Part shown: positions 7,493-15,557 of the stretch, one piece after another | Layout: each line of letters begins with the position of its first letter | Numbering within the stretch: position 1 is the first letter of the stretch | Assembly: GCA_964570625.1 (NCBI GenBank) | Contig: CAZMYW010000013.1 | Location: 1-46,883 of the forward strand | Length of the DNA stretch: 46,883 nt | Direction: 5' to 3' | Source: JBFLXB01 sp964570625 | Lineage (GTDB): Bacteria > Nitrospirota > Nitrospiria > 2-01-FULL-66-17 | The notes under the pieces: model-generated | What the model saw: only the letters and a program-made list of their open reading frames with translations | What the model was told of the DNA's origin: nothing | Database searches by the model: none | Program-made: the position numbers and the translations under genes

Positions 7493-8887
7493 TCACTTTC
7501 CAATACAAAACTTCGAAAAGATCTCGTTGAGCAAATCGTCTGTCGTCACCGTACCAAGAATCTCAGCCAGAGCGTCTACTGCACCGCGCAGATCAAGGGC
7601 CCAGCACTCGTGGGGACCATGTGTAGCCAGCGTGCCTTGTAGATGAATCAGTGCGGCTTCAGCGCGTTTGAGCGCCTCGATATGCCGAAGCTTCGTGACA
7701 ACCCCGCCTTCCTTGACTGCTACGCCTGCACCAAGACGGCTGACGATCTCGGTCGTGAGCGCGTCGATGCCCTTGCGTGTATACGTGGAGATCCGATGGA
7801 CTGTGGCTCCGCAACACGCGTGACTGATCTCGCCGGGATCCAGGCCTTGGAGCAGATCCGCTTTGTTGACCACAACGAGCACCGGGCGACTCTTGAGCTC
7901 ACCCAACAGCATGCGGTCATCGTCCGTCAGGGGCTCGGAGCCGTCAAACACGGCAAGGATCAGATCCGCGCCCTCAACAGCCTCCTTGGTACGACGGATG
8001 CCTTCGACTTCCACTGGATTGTTGGTCTGTCGCACGCCGGCCGTGTCCGAGAGCCGCATCGCGATCCCACCAAAGTCTGCGGCTTCCTCGATCGTATCCC
8101 GCGTGGTCCCTGGAATCGGCGTGACGATCGCGCGGTTCTCGCGCAGGAACAGGTTGAGCAAGCTGGACTTCCCCACATTGGGTCGGCCCACGATGACGAC
8201 CGATGCGCCTTCGCGCACGATACGCCCGCGGTCCGCAGTGGCCAGTAGTCGTCCTATCTCGGTCAACGCCTCGTCGACTGACGCAACCAGCGCCTCGCGC
8301 GGCAGGAACTCCAGGCCCTCTTCCGAAAAATCGATGTTGGCCTCGATCTCTACCAGCAATGCCACGAGTCGTTCCTGCAGGGTTCGGATCTCGGCCGACA
8401 GTCCGCCGCGCAGTTGAACCACGGCCGCTCGGGCGCCCGCGTCGCTCTGGGCGCGGATCAAATCCATCACGGCTTCGGCCTGAGTCAGGTCGATGCGGCC
8501 GTTCAGGAACGCGCGTCGCGTGAACTCTCCGGGCTGGGCCATGCGGACGTCCGGGGCGAGCAGAAGGGCGACGATGCGTTTCAGCACGTGCGGACCGCCA
8601 TGGCAAGAGAGTTCCACGATGTCTTCTCGCGTGTAACTTTTCGGCGCACGCATGACCGTGACGAGGACTTCGTCGATAATTCCTCTATGGGATTCGTCCA
8701 GGGCGTACCCCACCGCTACGCTGCGGTCGTTGAGACCCTTCAGGGATTGTTTGGACCGGAGCCGCACCACGCGGTCCGCCGCCGCGATCGCGGACGGACC
8801 GGACAACCGGATCACGCCGATCGCGGCTTCGCCCGGCGCGGTCGCGATCGCGCAGATGGTGTCAGGTGGTGTGGAAGTCGCCGTCAT
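7493..8887 (-). CDS. mnmE: tRNA modification GTPase MnmE
   Basis: MnmE (TrmE) works with MnmG on wobble uridines and uses GTP hydrolysis to drive the modification. In order, the 464-residue protein has the N-terminal folate-binding domain (ICAIATAPGEAAIGVIRLSG), a helical domain with an inserted G domain, and the C-terminal FCIGK. In the G domain the motifs are GRPNVGKSS (G1), PGTTRDT (G2), DTAG (G3) and NKAD (G4). The C-terminal cysteine motif (C-I-G-K) is intact. ATG at 8887 follows a GAGGG. It is separated from yidC by 12 bp and is co-transcribed. Confidence 0.97.
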   Translation of the reverse strand: MTATSTPPDTICAIATAPGEAAIGVIRLSGPSAIAAADRVVRLRSKQSLKGLNDRSVAVGYALDESHRGIIDEVLVTVMRAPKSYTREDIVELSCHGGPHVLKRIVALLLAPDVRMAQPGEFTRRAFLNGRIDLTQAEAVMDLIRAQSDAGARAAVVQLRGGLSAEIRTLQERLVALLVEIEANIDFSEEGLEFLPREALVASVDEALTEIGRLLATADRGRIVREGASVVIVGRPNVGKSSLLNLFLRENRAIVTPIPGTTRDTIEEAADFGGIAMRLSDTAGVRQTNNPVEVEGIRRTKEAVEGADLILAVFDGSEPLTDDDRMLLGELKSRPVLVVVNKADLLQGLDPGEISHACCGATVHRISTYTRKGIDALTTEIVSRLGAGVAVKEGGVVTKLRHIEALKRAEAALIHLQGTLATHGPHECWALDLRGAVDALAEILGTVTTDDLLNEIFSKFCIGK

Positions 8888-8899
8888 CCCAACCCTCGG

Positions 8900-10561
8900 T
8901 CACGTGGACAGTCCTTTAGGAATCACGAGGGGTTGCGGCTTATAGTACCGCAGCGTGACGTACTGCTGCAGGATGGTCAGGATGTTGTTGGTCATCCAGT
9001 ACAGGACCAGCCCGGCCGGGAACGCCAGGAAGAAGAAGGTGAAGATGATCGGGAGCATCAACATGATCTTGGCCTGCCGGGGGTCCATCGTGGTGGGCTG
9101 CATCTTTTGTTGGATGAACATCGTGACGCCCATCAGGACCGGCAGGACGTAGTACGGGTCCTGCACCGAGAGGTCTTTGATCCAACCCACCAACGGCGCC
9201 TGGCGCAATTCGATCGCCGTGTAGAGAATATTGAACAGGGCGATGAAAAACGGGATCTGCACCACCATCGGCAGGCATCCCCCCAGGGGATTGACCTTGT
9301 TGGTCTTGTACAGGCCCATCAACTCTTGGTTGAGCCGCATCTTGTCGTGTTTGTATTTCTTCTGGAGCGCCTGGGTCTGCGGCTGCAACGCGGCCATCGC
9401 CTTCATGGACACGAAACTCTTGTGCGACAGCGGAGCAAACGCGGTTTTGATCAGCGTGGTCAGCAGGACGATGGCCACGCCATAGTTACCGGTGAACCCG
9501 TGCAGGAACTGCAGGAGCAAGAACAGCGGCTCCGCAATCAGCCGCACGAGCGACCAACTGCCGTAGATAAACCACCCGAAGTCGATCGTCTCTTGTAACC
9601 CGATCTGAAGCGCCGCCAAGCGGTCGTATTCCTTGGGACCTGCGTACAACCGCACGGTCACGGGTTTGCCGTCCACCGCAGCGGCCTCGCGCAGGCCGAT
9701 GCTCACGCGTTTCTCGCCGAATCGCTCCGCGAGCACGGTGCCTGTAGGCGTCGCCGGGATCAGCGCAGCGATAAAATACTTATCCTGTAAGGCCGTCCAA
9801 GTGACGCGCCCGGTATGGACCGCCGGCTGCTCAAGATCGTCGGGTTTGTCTTGGACGACTTTCCCGTCAATCAAACTGGTGGGGCCGATGTACCCGACAA
9901 ACGAGAGATCCCCCCACTCCCGGATCGCGAAGTTTTCTCCCAGGGTGAGACGGTGACCTCCGGGGAGACCCCAGGTCGTCACCTCGACATCGACCAGGTA
10001 GCTGTCGTGATGAAAGGTCAGTTGTTTGGCCAGCACACGTCCACCGGGCGCACGCGCCTCGAATCGCAGCGTCCCGGTGGGGCTGTCAGGCGTCAGGCGA
10101 AGATCCCCGCCATCCAGCATGTAGAGTCCATCTTGAAACGCGGCGCGCGTCGCGTCATCAACCGTTTCCACGACCACGGCCAACGGCGCCAGCCCGCCAG
10201 CCGGCGGCGGGGCAAGCAAATCGATCGGCGTCTCGTTCTGCGGACCGTTGGTATACCGTGCAAGGCGCCATGACGTGATCACGCCGCCACGAGTGGAGAG
10301 GGTCGCCCGGTACAGGTCGGTTTCGACAACGACCGTGCGCTCCTCACCGGCCGCGGTTCGTGTCGGCGCAGGAGGGGCCGAGGACCCGGTCGGCTGGCTC
10401 CTGTCAGGAGCGTTTTTCTCCGACACCGTGTCAGTGGCAACGCTCCCAGGGGTTTCTTGGCCGATTCCTGTTTCCAGGGGAGGCGCCGGGGGAAACAGCA
10501 CCGAATAGCCGATGATGATCATGATCGACAGAATGAGAAACAAGACGGCATTGCGTTCCAT
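8900..10561 (-). CDS. yidC: Membrane protein insertase YidC
   Basis: YidC inserts and folds inner-membrane proteins with or without SecYEG. The 553-residue protein has the Gram-negative architecture: an N-terminal membrane helix (about residues 6-24), a large periplasmic beta-sandwich domain (about 60-340), and a five-helix C-terminal insertase domain. That last domain contains NYGVAIVLLTTLIKTAFAP and ends YVTLRYYKPQP. The long P1 domain supports a diderm host. It lies between yidD and mnmE in the classical rpmH-rnpA-yidD-yidC order. Confidence 0.97.
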   Translation of the reverse strand: MERNAVLFLILSIMIIIGYSVLFPPAPPLETGIGQETPGSVATDTVSEKNAPDRSQPTGSSAPPAPTRTAAGEERTVVVETDLYRATLSTRGGVITSWRLARYTNGPQNETPIDLLAPPPAGGLAPLAVVVETVDDATRAAFQDGLYMLDGGDLRLTPDSPTGTLRFEARAPGGRVLAKQLTFHHDSYLVDVEVTTWGLPGGHRLTLGENFAIREWGDLSFVGYIGPTSLIDGKVVQDKPDDLEQPAVHTGRVTWTALQDKYFIAALIPATPTGTVLAERFGEKRVSIGLREAAAVDGKPVTVRLYAGPKEYDRLAALQIGLQETIDFGWFIYGSWSLVRLIAEPLFLLLQFLHGFTGNYGVAIVLLTTLIKTAFAPLSHKSFVSMKAMAALQPQTQALQKKYKHDKMRLNQELMGLYKTNKVNPLGGCLPMVVQIPFFIALFNILYTAIELRQAPLVGWIKDLSVQDPYYVLPVLMGVTMFIQQKMQPTTMDPRQAKIMLMLPIIFTFFFLAFPAGLVLYWMTNNILTILQQYVTLRYYKPQPLVIPKGLST

Positions 10562-10622
10562 ACGCGCGAGAACGGACTCGAGAATCAGGCGGTGATTATT
10601 GTGGAGACTGGGTGAGGGGCGT

Positions 10623-10880
10623 TCACGGAACCGGGTCGTACCCCCCGGCGTGCAGAGGGTGACAGCGAAGCAGTCGGCGACACGTCAACCATATTCCTTT
10701 GAGGGCTCCATACCGTTCAAACGTCTCCACCGCGTACGCGGAACAGGTCGGCAGAAATCGACAGCGGGGGCGAAACATGGGCGACACCAGCGTTCGGTAT
10801 CCCCGGAGCAACACGAGACACGCGTCGGTCAATAGACCCTCCGACGCTCGCACCCACCCCAGATGGCGCGTGACGCTCAT
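10623..10880 (-). CDS. yidD: Membrane protein insertion efficiency factor YidD
   Basis: This is an 85-residue YidD with the family motifs YRTLVSPMF, CRFLPTCSAYAVETFERYGA and CHPLHAGGYDPVP, including the conserved cysteines. It is a small membrane-associated protein that assists YidC. The ATG at 10878-10880 overlaps the rnpA stop in an ATGA, implying translational coupling. A longer reading to 10985 would overlap rnpA by over 100 bp and is rejected. Confidence 0.95.
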   Translation of the reverse strand: MSVTRHLGWVRASEGLLTDACLVLLRGYRTLVSPMFRPRCRFLPTCSAYAVETFERYGALKGIWLTCRRLLRCHPLHAGGYDPVP

Positions 10881-11212
10881 GTCATCGTCCGCCGCCACTC
10901 CCCAAACAACGCGGCAACCCGCTGGTTCAACACGGCGAACGACCATACTCGAATCGGAGAGCGGGGCAGCAGCAGCAGATCCCAACCTGTAGGCACCGTG
11001 TCGGGGTGGGTACGGACGATCTCGCGCAGGCGCCGCTTGGTCTGATTACGTTGCGCCGCTCCGCCGAATTTGCGTCCAACAATCACGCCCACCCGCCTGA
11101 CGTCCGACTCCGCCTCGTGGCGAAGACCCAGCAAGGTCAGCGGACCTCGTGAGAGCCGTCGGCCGCGATCAAAGATCTTCCGGATCTCGACACTGCGGGT
11201 GATCCGCCCCAC
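10877..11212 (-). CDS. rnpA: Ribonuclease P protein component
   Basis: RnpA is the basic protein subunit of RNase P, which matures tRNA 5' ends with the catalytic RNA. The 111-residue product shows the family signature RKFGGAAQRNQTKRRLREIVR (given in part), with the Arg/Lys-rich RNR-like helix, and opens IRKIFDRGRRL. The GTG at 11210-11212 is the likely start, 17 bp after rpmH. The stop overlaps the yidD start. Confidence 0.93.
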   Translation of the reverse strand: MGRITRSVEIRKIFDRGRRLSRGPLTLLGLRHEAESDVRRVGVIVGRKFGGAAQRNQTKRRLREIVRTHPDTVPTGWDLLLLPRSPIRVWSFAVLNQRVAALFGEWRRTMT

Positions 11213-11229
11213 ACGTCCCGCGCCGCCGG

Positions 11230-11367
11230 CTACACGGTCAGGCGTTTTCTCCCCTTGGCGCGGCGCCGCTTGAGCACTCGCCGGCCGTCGGTGGTCGACA
11301 TACGCTTTCGGAATCCGTGCGTGCGCTTGCGCCGCAAATTACTCGGTTGCTTGATCGTAACGGACAT
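11230..11367 (-). CDS. rpmH: 50S ribosomal protein L34
   Basis: This short gene encodes a 45-residue protein starting MSVTIKQPSNLRRKRTHGF. It continues through RKRMSTTDGRRVLKRRR and AKGRKRL, an unmistakable L34. L34 is a basic protein of the large ribosomal subunit. ATG at 11365-11367 has GGGAG nine bases upstream. It is the first gene of the rpmH-rnpA-yidD-yidC run, 42 bp downstream of a consensus promoter. Confidence 0.97.
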   Translation of the reverse strand: MSVTIKQPSNLRRKRTHGFRKRMSTTDGRRVLKRRRAKGRKRLTV

Positions 11368-11385
11368 TGAAGTAGACTCCCTTGC

Positions 11386-11414
11386 TTGTTATTTCCGAAA
11401 AAACGCCCTATTAT
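11386..11414 (+). promoter_or_regulatory. Predicted pyrE promoter, overlapping the rpmH promoter
   Basis: TTGTTA (11386-11391), a 17-bp spacer and TATTAT (11409-11414) form a good sigma70-like promoter on the plus strand. Its -10 overlaps the minus-strand -10 within the palindrome CCCTATTATAGGG (11406-11418). It places the start of transcription near 11421, which supports the GTG at 11455 as the pyrE start. Confidence 0.6.
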
Positions 11415-11438
11415 AGGGAACCCTTCACAGGGTGTCAA
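11410..11438 (-). promoter_or_regulatory. Consensus sigma70 promoter of rpmH operon
   Basis: On the minus strand TTGACA (11433-11438), a 17-bp spacer and TATAAT (11410-11415) are an exact consensus promoter. It reads into rpmH and probably much of the ten-kb downstream run. An element this strong is expected for ribosomal protein genes. Confidence 0.9.
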
Positions 11439-11454
11439 ACTCACGACGATATCC

Positions 11455-12090
11455 GTGCACGGGACACCGACAAGTACTGCAGGCGTCGGGGTGGGCGCGA
11501 CTGCCGACCCCACGTCAGTTTGCCACGATCGAGAGGCCCTCTGTCGCCTCTTGTTCGAACGGGCGTTTCGGTACAGCCCGGAGCCGACGTTCCGTCTAGC
11601 TTCCGGGGTGCTGAGTCGCTACTACCTGAACGGCAAACTCGTTACCTTTGATCCAAAGGGCGCCACCCTGGTCGGCCGCGTAATGTTCGACCGCCTGCGC
11701 GGAACCGGGGTCTACGCCGTGGGCGGGCTGACTTTGGGCGCAGATCCCATCGCTCTAGCCACCGCCATTGCCAGCGAAGCGGCTGGCGAGCCCATCGCCG
11801 CGTTTGTGGTCAGAAAAGAACCCAAAGGCCACGGCACCGCGCAGTGGATCGAAGGGCCGTTGCCGCCGCACGTCCCGGTGGCCGTGGTGGACGACGTCGT
11901 GACCACCGGCGGATCCACCGAAAAGGCCCTTGACGTCTTGTCCCAGCTTGGTCACCCAGTTCGGAAGGTCATCGCCCTGGTCGACCGGAACGAAGGGGGC
12001 CGGGAGGCAATCGCTCGGCGCGGCGTGCCCTTCGAAAGTCTGTACACCATCGACGACTTCTTGGCCCTGTGGAATGCCCGCCCCGGATAA
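11455..12090 (+). CDS. pyrE: Orotate phosphoribosyltransferase
   Basis: PyrE transfers ribose phosphate from PRPP to orotate, making OMP in pyrimidine synthesis. The 211-residue product has the PRPP-binding motif VAVVDDVVTTGGST. It also has the flexible-loop motif RKEPKGHGT, with the catalytic lysines and histidine, and the N-terminal LLFERAFRYSPEPTFRLASG. The GTG at 11455 gives the usual family length, and an upstream frame start at 11386 would lie inside the predicted promoter. It is divergent from rpmH. The substrate assignment rests on overall similarity to PyrE rather than to purine PRTases. Confidence 0.9.
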   Translation: MHGTPTSTAGVGVGATADPTSVCHDREALCRLLFERAFRYSPEPTFRLASGVLSRYYLNGKLVTFDPKGATLVGRVMFDRLRGTGVYAVGGLTLGADPIALATAIASEAAGEPIAAFVVRKEPKGHGTAQWIEGPLPPHVPVAVVDDVVTTGGSTEKALDVLSQLGHPVRKVIALVDRNEGGREAIARRGVPFESLYTIDDFLALWNARPG

Positions 12091-12139
12091 GCCGTCTTAT
12101 ATACAGTCGGGCCGCCTCAGGCGGCCCACCAGACGGCTT
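12089..12139. terminator. Nested hairpin after pyrE
   Basis: AAGCCGTCT (12089-12097) pairs with AGACGGCTT (12131-12139) and encloses a second stem, GGGCCGCC-TCA-GGCGGCCC (12109-12127). The stop codon of pyrE is in the outer stem. There is no T-run, so termination efficiency is uncertain. Confidence 0.55.
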
Positions 12140-12261
12140 GACGGACGCCGGCAGCCGCAGGATGCCCGTCCCAGGCCCCAACCGACATTGTGGCCGGCAT
12201 GAGTCTTCGCCTCGCTGAACACGGCAGGACCTCGCCCGTCGCATCGGAAAGGAAGGGACGC

Positions 12262-13080
12262 GTGAATCAACGCAGCACGGTACTAGCTCTCGGATGCCTG
12301 GTCGTGTGGTGGGCGGTCGCGCCCGTTCACGCCCAGGCATCGCTTCTGGCCTCCGAAATTGCTCAAAAATCTGAGGACGTATATCCCGGAAAGGACCAGC
12401 GAGCGAAGTTGACGTTCACCATCAAGGAGCCGGACGGCGGCGAACGCAAGTCCGTCCTGCGCCGATTCTGGAAAAACTATAAGGGGCAGAACGGGCTGGA
12501 CTTCAAAGTGCTGGTGTTCAACGAGTATCCCCCGGACGCCAAGGGCAGTTCGTTCATGTTGTGGTCGTACGATCCCCGCAGCGACAAACCCGCGGACCGG
12601 TGGCTGTATATCCCGATTCTGAACAAGGTGAACAAGCTGTTGCCCAGCGTCGACAACACCGGCATTGCCAGCTCGGATCTGAATCCGAACGACATGGTCT
12701 CGCGTCCGGTAGATCGCGATGCGCACAAGCTGATGGGCGAAGAGGTGGTCGGGAACCGTTCCTACTACGTGATCGAGAGCACCCCGAAAAAACGGGATCC
12801 GGCGTTCTCCTATGGGAAAGTGGTCAAGTGGATCACCAAAGATACCTTCCTGAAAGAACGCGTGGACTACTACGACTTGCAAAACAAGTTGCTCAAGACC
12901 CAATACATCACGTGGAAACCGATTAATGATGCGTGGGTCTGGGAGAAGGTGGTGATCAACAATGCCCAAACCGGGTCCGAGACCTACCTGAGCATCAACG
13001 ACATCAAGACGGACTCCGGACTTCAAGATACGTTGTTCAGCGAGCGATCGATGAAGTTGGGGCTCGATCACTTGCCATGA
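12262..13080 (+). CDS. LolA-like outer membrane lipoprotein-sorting family protein
   Basis: This is a 272-residue secreted protein. A signal peptide (about residues 1-24, cleaved near VHAQA) is followed by a LolA-fold domain of the outer-membrane lipoprotein-sorting family. That domain contains FWKNYKGQNGLDFKVLVFNE, DRWLYIPILNKVNKL and YYVIESTPKKRDPAFSYGKV. Members of this family bind lipid or lipoprotein chains in the periplasm and usually accompany MMPL/RND exporters, but no exporter is adjacent here. GTG at 12262 with AAGGAAGGG upstream is the chosen start. The stop overlaps the ATG of the membrane sensor gene downstream (ATGA), implying coupled translation. Its exact cargo is unknown. Confidence 0.82.
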   Translation: MNQRSTVLALGCLVVWWAVAPVHAQASLLASEIAQKSEDVYPGKDQRAKLTFTIKEPDGGERKSVLRRFWKNYKGQNGLDFKVLVFNEYPPDAKGSSFMLWSYDPRSDKPADRWLYIPILNKVNKLLPSVDNTGIASSDLNPNDMVSRPVDRDAHKLMGEEVVGNRSYYVIESTPKKRDPAFSYGKVVKWITKDTFLKERVDYYDLQNKLLKTQYITWKPINDAWVWEKVVINNAQTGSETYLSINDIKTDSGLQDTLFSERSMKLGLDHLP

Positions 13081-14906
13081 CCACCGGGGGAACCGGGCGC
13101 GCCACTCGGTTTCGCCTGCGGCCTTGGAGGCCGCGGCTCAAAGCCCGGCTCGGGTTGTTTATCCTGACCGCCGGCTTGCTCTCGGGCGCCGTCACGCTCG
13201 GGTTCATCTATTTCCTCGGAACGGCAACCCTTCAGACCGCGATCGGCAGGAGCTTCGAGGAGCTCGCGTTGTCGACCAGCACCAACATCGACACGCTCTT
13301 CGCGCACCATATCGAAGAAGCCCGACTGTTGGCCTCGGCGCAGGCCGTCTTGTCCGTCGTCGAGGAATCTAACGCCTTTTTCAACAGCGACTCTCCGGAA
13401 CAAATCCAGGCAAGGATTCGCGAGATTGACGACCGCTGGCAACACGCGCAAGGGGTCAATGCGTTCCTCCTCGAAATTCAGGGCAACCGAGGCACCTCCT
13501 CTCTGAAAAAATTCGTCTCTCAGGCACCCGATCCCAATCTGTACGCCGCCATTCTCGTGACGAATACTTACGGGGCCCTCGTCGCTGCAGCAGGCCAGCC
13601 GACTCGCTACGACTACAGCGGAGAACCCTGGTGGACCAAGGCCTACCAAAACGGAACCGGCCGCCTGTTTATCAGCGGCATCGAAAGAACTCCCAGCGGC
13701 GGTGATCCCACCACGGTGATCGCCACCCCCATTCTCAAAAACGATCAGGCGATTGGCGTGTTGGCGGTGGTCATCCGCTCCGACACCTTGCTTCGCGGGG
13801 TGACCTCCGCCAAGATCGGCACCACCGACCACACGATGATCGTCACCAAGCGCGGCGACGTGGTGTTCTGTCCCCTGACGCCGATCACCAGCCACACCCT
13901 GAGCGCCACCCAGATCGCCGCGGTGACGCACGACCGAAAGGGATGGATCTCGACACAGGACGACGTGCATTTCCCCGGTCGCGAAGCCCTCAGTGGCCAC
14001 GCGCCCGTCCTCATCACGCAGCGCTTAGACCCTGACAACTTCGGCGGACAGCCGTGGTACGTGGTGACGAGCCAGAATCCGTCGGAAAGCTACGCGCCGA
14101 TTTACACGTTGTTGCGTTGGATTGCTGTAGCGGGACTGGTCGGCATCCTCATTTTCGTCCTCCTGGGGCACCTCACGGCTGGGCGGATCGTGCGCCCCAT
14201 TCAGGTGTTGCAAACCGGGGCGGAGTTGATCGGGCAGGGCAATCTCAACCACCGCATCGAGATCGCCACCGGGGACGAAATCGAGGACCTCGCCAACCAG
14301 TTCAATAAGATGGCGCACAAGTTGAAGCTCTTTTACATCGGGCTCGAGGAAAACGTCAAAGAGAAGAGCTGGAAAATCGAACACCAAAACAAAGAGTTGT
14401 CGATCCTTTACTCCATCGCCGCTACCTTAAATCAGGCCCTACCGATTCGGGAGCTGCTCGACCTGACCCTCAATAAAATGCTTGACGTCATGGAGGCGGA
14501 CGGCGGTATTATCTGGATGGCTCAGCCTCCGGCTGGGTCGTCGCCCATTACAGCAACCAAACTGCCGACGCTGTCACCCGGGCAGATGAGTAGCCTGATT
14601 GAGTTGATTCACCACATCAGCCTCCAGGTGCGCCAGACCGGGGAGCTGTGGGCGACCGAAAACCTGGCGGTAGACGGTCGTTTGGAGGCGGTCCGATCGA
14701 CCGATCCAGGGTTCGTTTCGCTGGCGGGCATCCCGCTGACGTCACGGGATCACGTGCTCGGGATTCTGTTCCTGTTGTACCGCGATATTCGAGCCCTGAC
14801 GTCCCGAGAGGAGAAGCTGTTAGCCTCCGTTGGCAGCCAAATCGGGGTGACGATCGAACACACGGCTCTGGCTGCGCAAGGCCGGGAAGCCCCGTTGTCT
14901 CCCTAA
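13077..14906 (+). CDS. Cache-HAMP-GAF membrane sensor without an output domain
   Basis: This is a 609-residue membrane receptor. Transmembrane helix 1 is at about residues 25-48 and is followed by a roughly 300-residue extracytoplasmic Cache-type sensor domain (YSGEPWWTKAYQNGTGRLFI, AIGVLAVVIRSDTL). Transmembrane helix 2 is at about 346-368, a HAMP domain at about 369-421 (RIVRPIQVLQTGAELIGQGN), then a coiled coil and a C-terminal GAF domain (about 445-600). No histidine kinase, GGDEF, PP2C or methyl-accepting domain is visible, so it must signal through a partner. Its ATG overlaps the stop of the LolA-like gene, suggesting the periplasmic protein feeds or forms part of the signal. The ECF sigma factor gene follows 54 bp downstream. 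Confidence 0.85.
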   Translation: MTTGGTGRATRFRLRPWRPRLKARLGLFILTAGLLSGAVTLGFIYFLGTATLQTAIGRSFEELALSTSTNIDTLFAHHIEEARLLASAQAVLSVVEESNAFFNSDSPEQIQARIREIDDRWQHAQGVNAFLLEIQGNRGTSSLKKFVSQAPDPNLYAAILVTNTYGALVAAAGQPTRYDYSGEPWWTKAYQNGTGRLFISGIERTPSGGDPTTVIATPILKNDQAIGVLAVVIRSDTLLRGVTSAKIGTTDHTMIVTKRGDVVFCPLTPITSHTLSATQIAAVTHDRKGWISTQDDVHFPGREALSGHAPVLITQRLDPDNFGGQPWYVVTSQNPSESYAPIYTLLRWIAVAGLVGILIFVLLGHLTAGRIVRPIQVLQTGAELIGQGNLNHRIEIATGDEIEDLANQFNKMAHKLKLFYIGLEENVKEKSWKIEHQNKELSILYSIAATLNQALPIRELLDLTLNKMLDVMEADGGIIWMAQPPAGSSPITATKLPTLSPGQMSSLIELIHHISLQVRQTGELWATENLAVDGRLEAVRSTDPGFVSLAGIPLTSRDHVLGILFLLYRDIRALTSREEKLLASVGSQIGVTIEHTALAAQGREAPLSP

Positions 14907-14960
14907 CATCCCGATCTCACTGCAGAATATTCTCGTGCCACAAATGGTCTAATTTGTACA

Positions 14961-15557
14961 ATGCTTGGGTTTAGCGGACCAGAGCAGTCCCGGAAAACCG
15001 AATTCGAGGAGCTGACGCTCCCGTATTTGGACTCGTTGTACGGGTTCGCCATGGTACTGACCGCAAACAGTGATGACGCCCACGACCTGGTCCAGGATTC
15101 GTATCTACGGGCGTTTCGCTTCTATCACCGGTACGAACATATCGCCAACTACAAGGCTTGGTTGTTTACGCTCGCCAAAAACCTGTTCATCAACCGATAC
15201 CACCAGCGGGCCCGAGAAATCTCCTTGTCGGATATCGATATCGTGGACGATGAGCCGTACGAGTCCCCGGCTCCGTTGCTGCTGTTTGCGTACGACCGCC
15301 ACGAACAGGGCGTCTTTCGACGCGACATCCAACTGGCGCTCACGGCGATGCCCGAGAAGTTACGGCTGGCCGTGCTGCTCAAGGACGTCGAGGGTTTTGA
15401 CTACAAGGAAATGGCCGAGATCCTGGGGTGTCCGCTCGGCACAGTGATGTCGCGCCTCTCACGAGGGCGAAACCTGTTAAAGAAGTCCTTGCGGGACTAC
15501 TGGCGAGCGCACGACAGTCGACCCGCCAACCTCCCAGCTCACAAGGACGCGTCCTGA
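14961..15557 (+). CDS. ECF-type RNA polymerase sigma factor
   Basis: This is a 198-residue sigma70-family extracytoplasmic-function factor. Region 2 (about residues 20-90) contains DDAHDLVQDSYLRAFRFYH and NYKAWLFTLAKNLFINRY. Region 4 (about 130-180) contains FDYKEMAEILGCPLGTVMSR, the helix-turn-helix that reads the -35 element. No other sigma regions are present. The ATG at 14961 has no good Shine-Dalgarno. The stop overlaps the anti-sigma start by one base (TGATG), the usual sigma/anti-sigma arrangement. Confidence 0.93.
   Translation: MLGFSGPEQSRKTEFEELTLPYLDSLYGFAMVLTANSDDAHDLVQDSYLRAFRFYHRYEHIANYKAWLFTLAKNLFINRYHQRAREISLSDIDIVDDEPYESPAPLLLFAYDRHEQGVFRRDIQLALTAMPEKLRLAVLLKDVEGFDYKEMAEILGCPLGTVMSRLSRGRNLLKKSLRDYWRAHDSRPANLPAHKDAS

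Noticed and set aside
8414..9598. A 394-codon plus-strand open frame across mnmE and yidC
   Set aside because: It is the antisense shadow of two well-supported genes. The His, Arg and Gln-rich product is typical of high-GC antisense frames.
4750..11500. A search for an oriC/DnaA-box cluster in the rpmH-parB region
   Set aside because: I saw no cluster of TTATCCACA-like boxes and no dnaA gene in the window, so I do not call an origin although parS is present.
11238..11513. A 91-codon minus-strand open frame at rpmH
   Set aside because: It is out of frame with rpmH (11230-11367), whose L34 protein is unmistakable.
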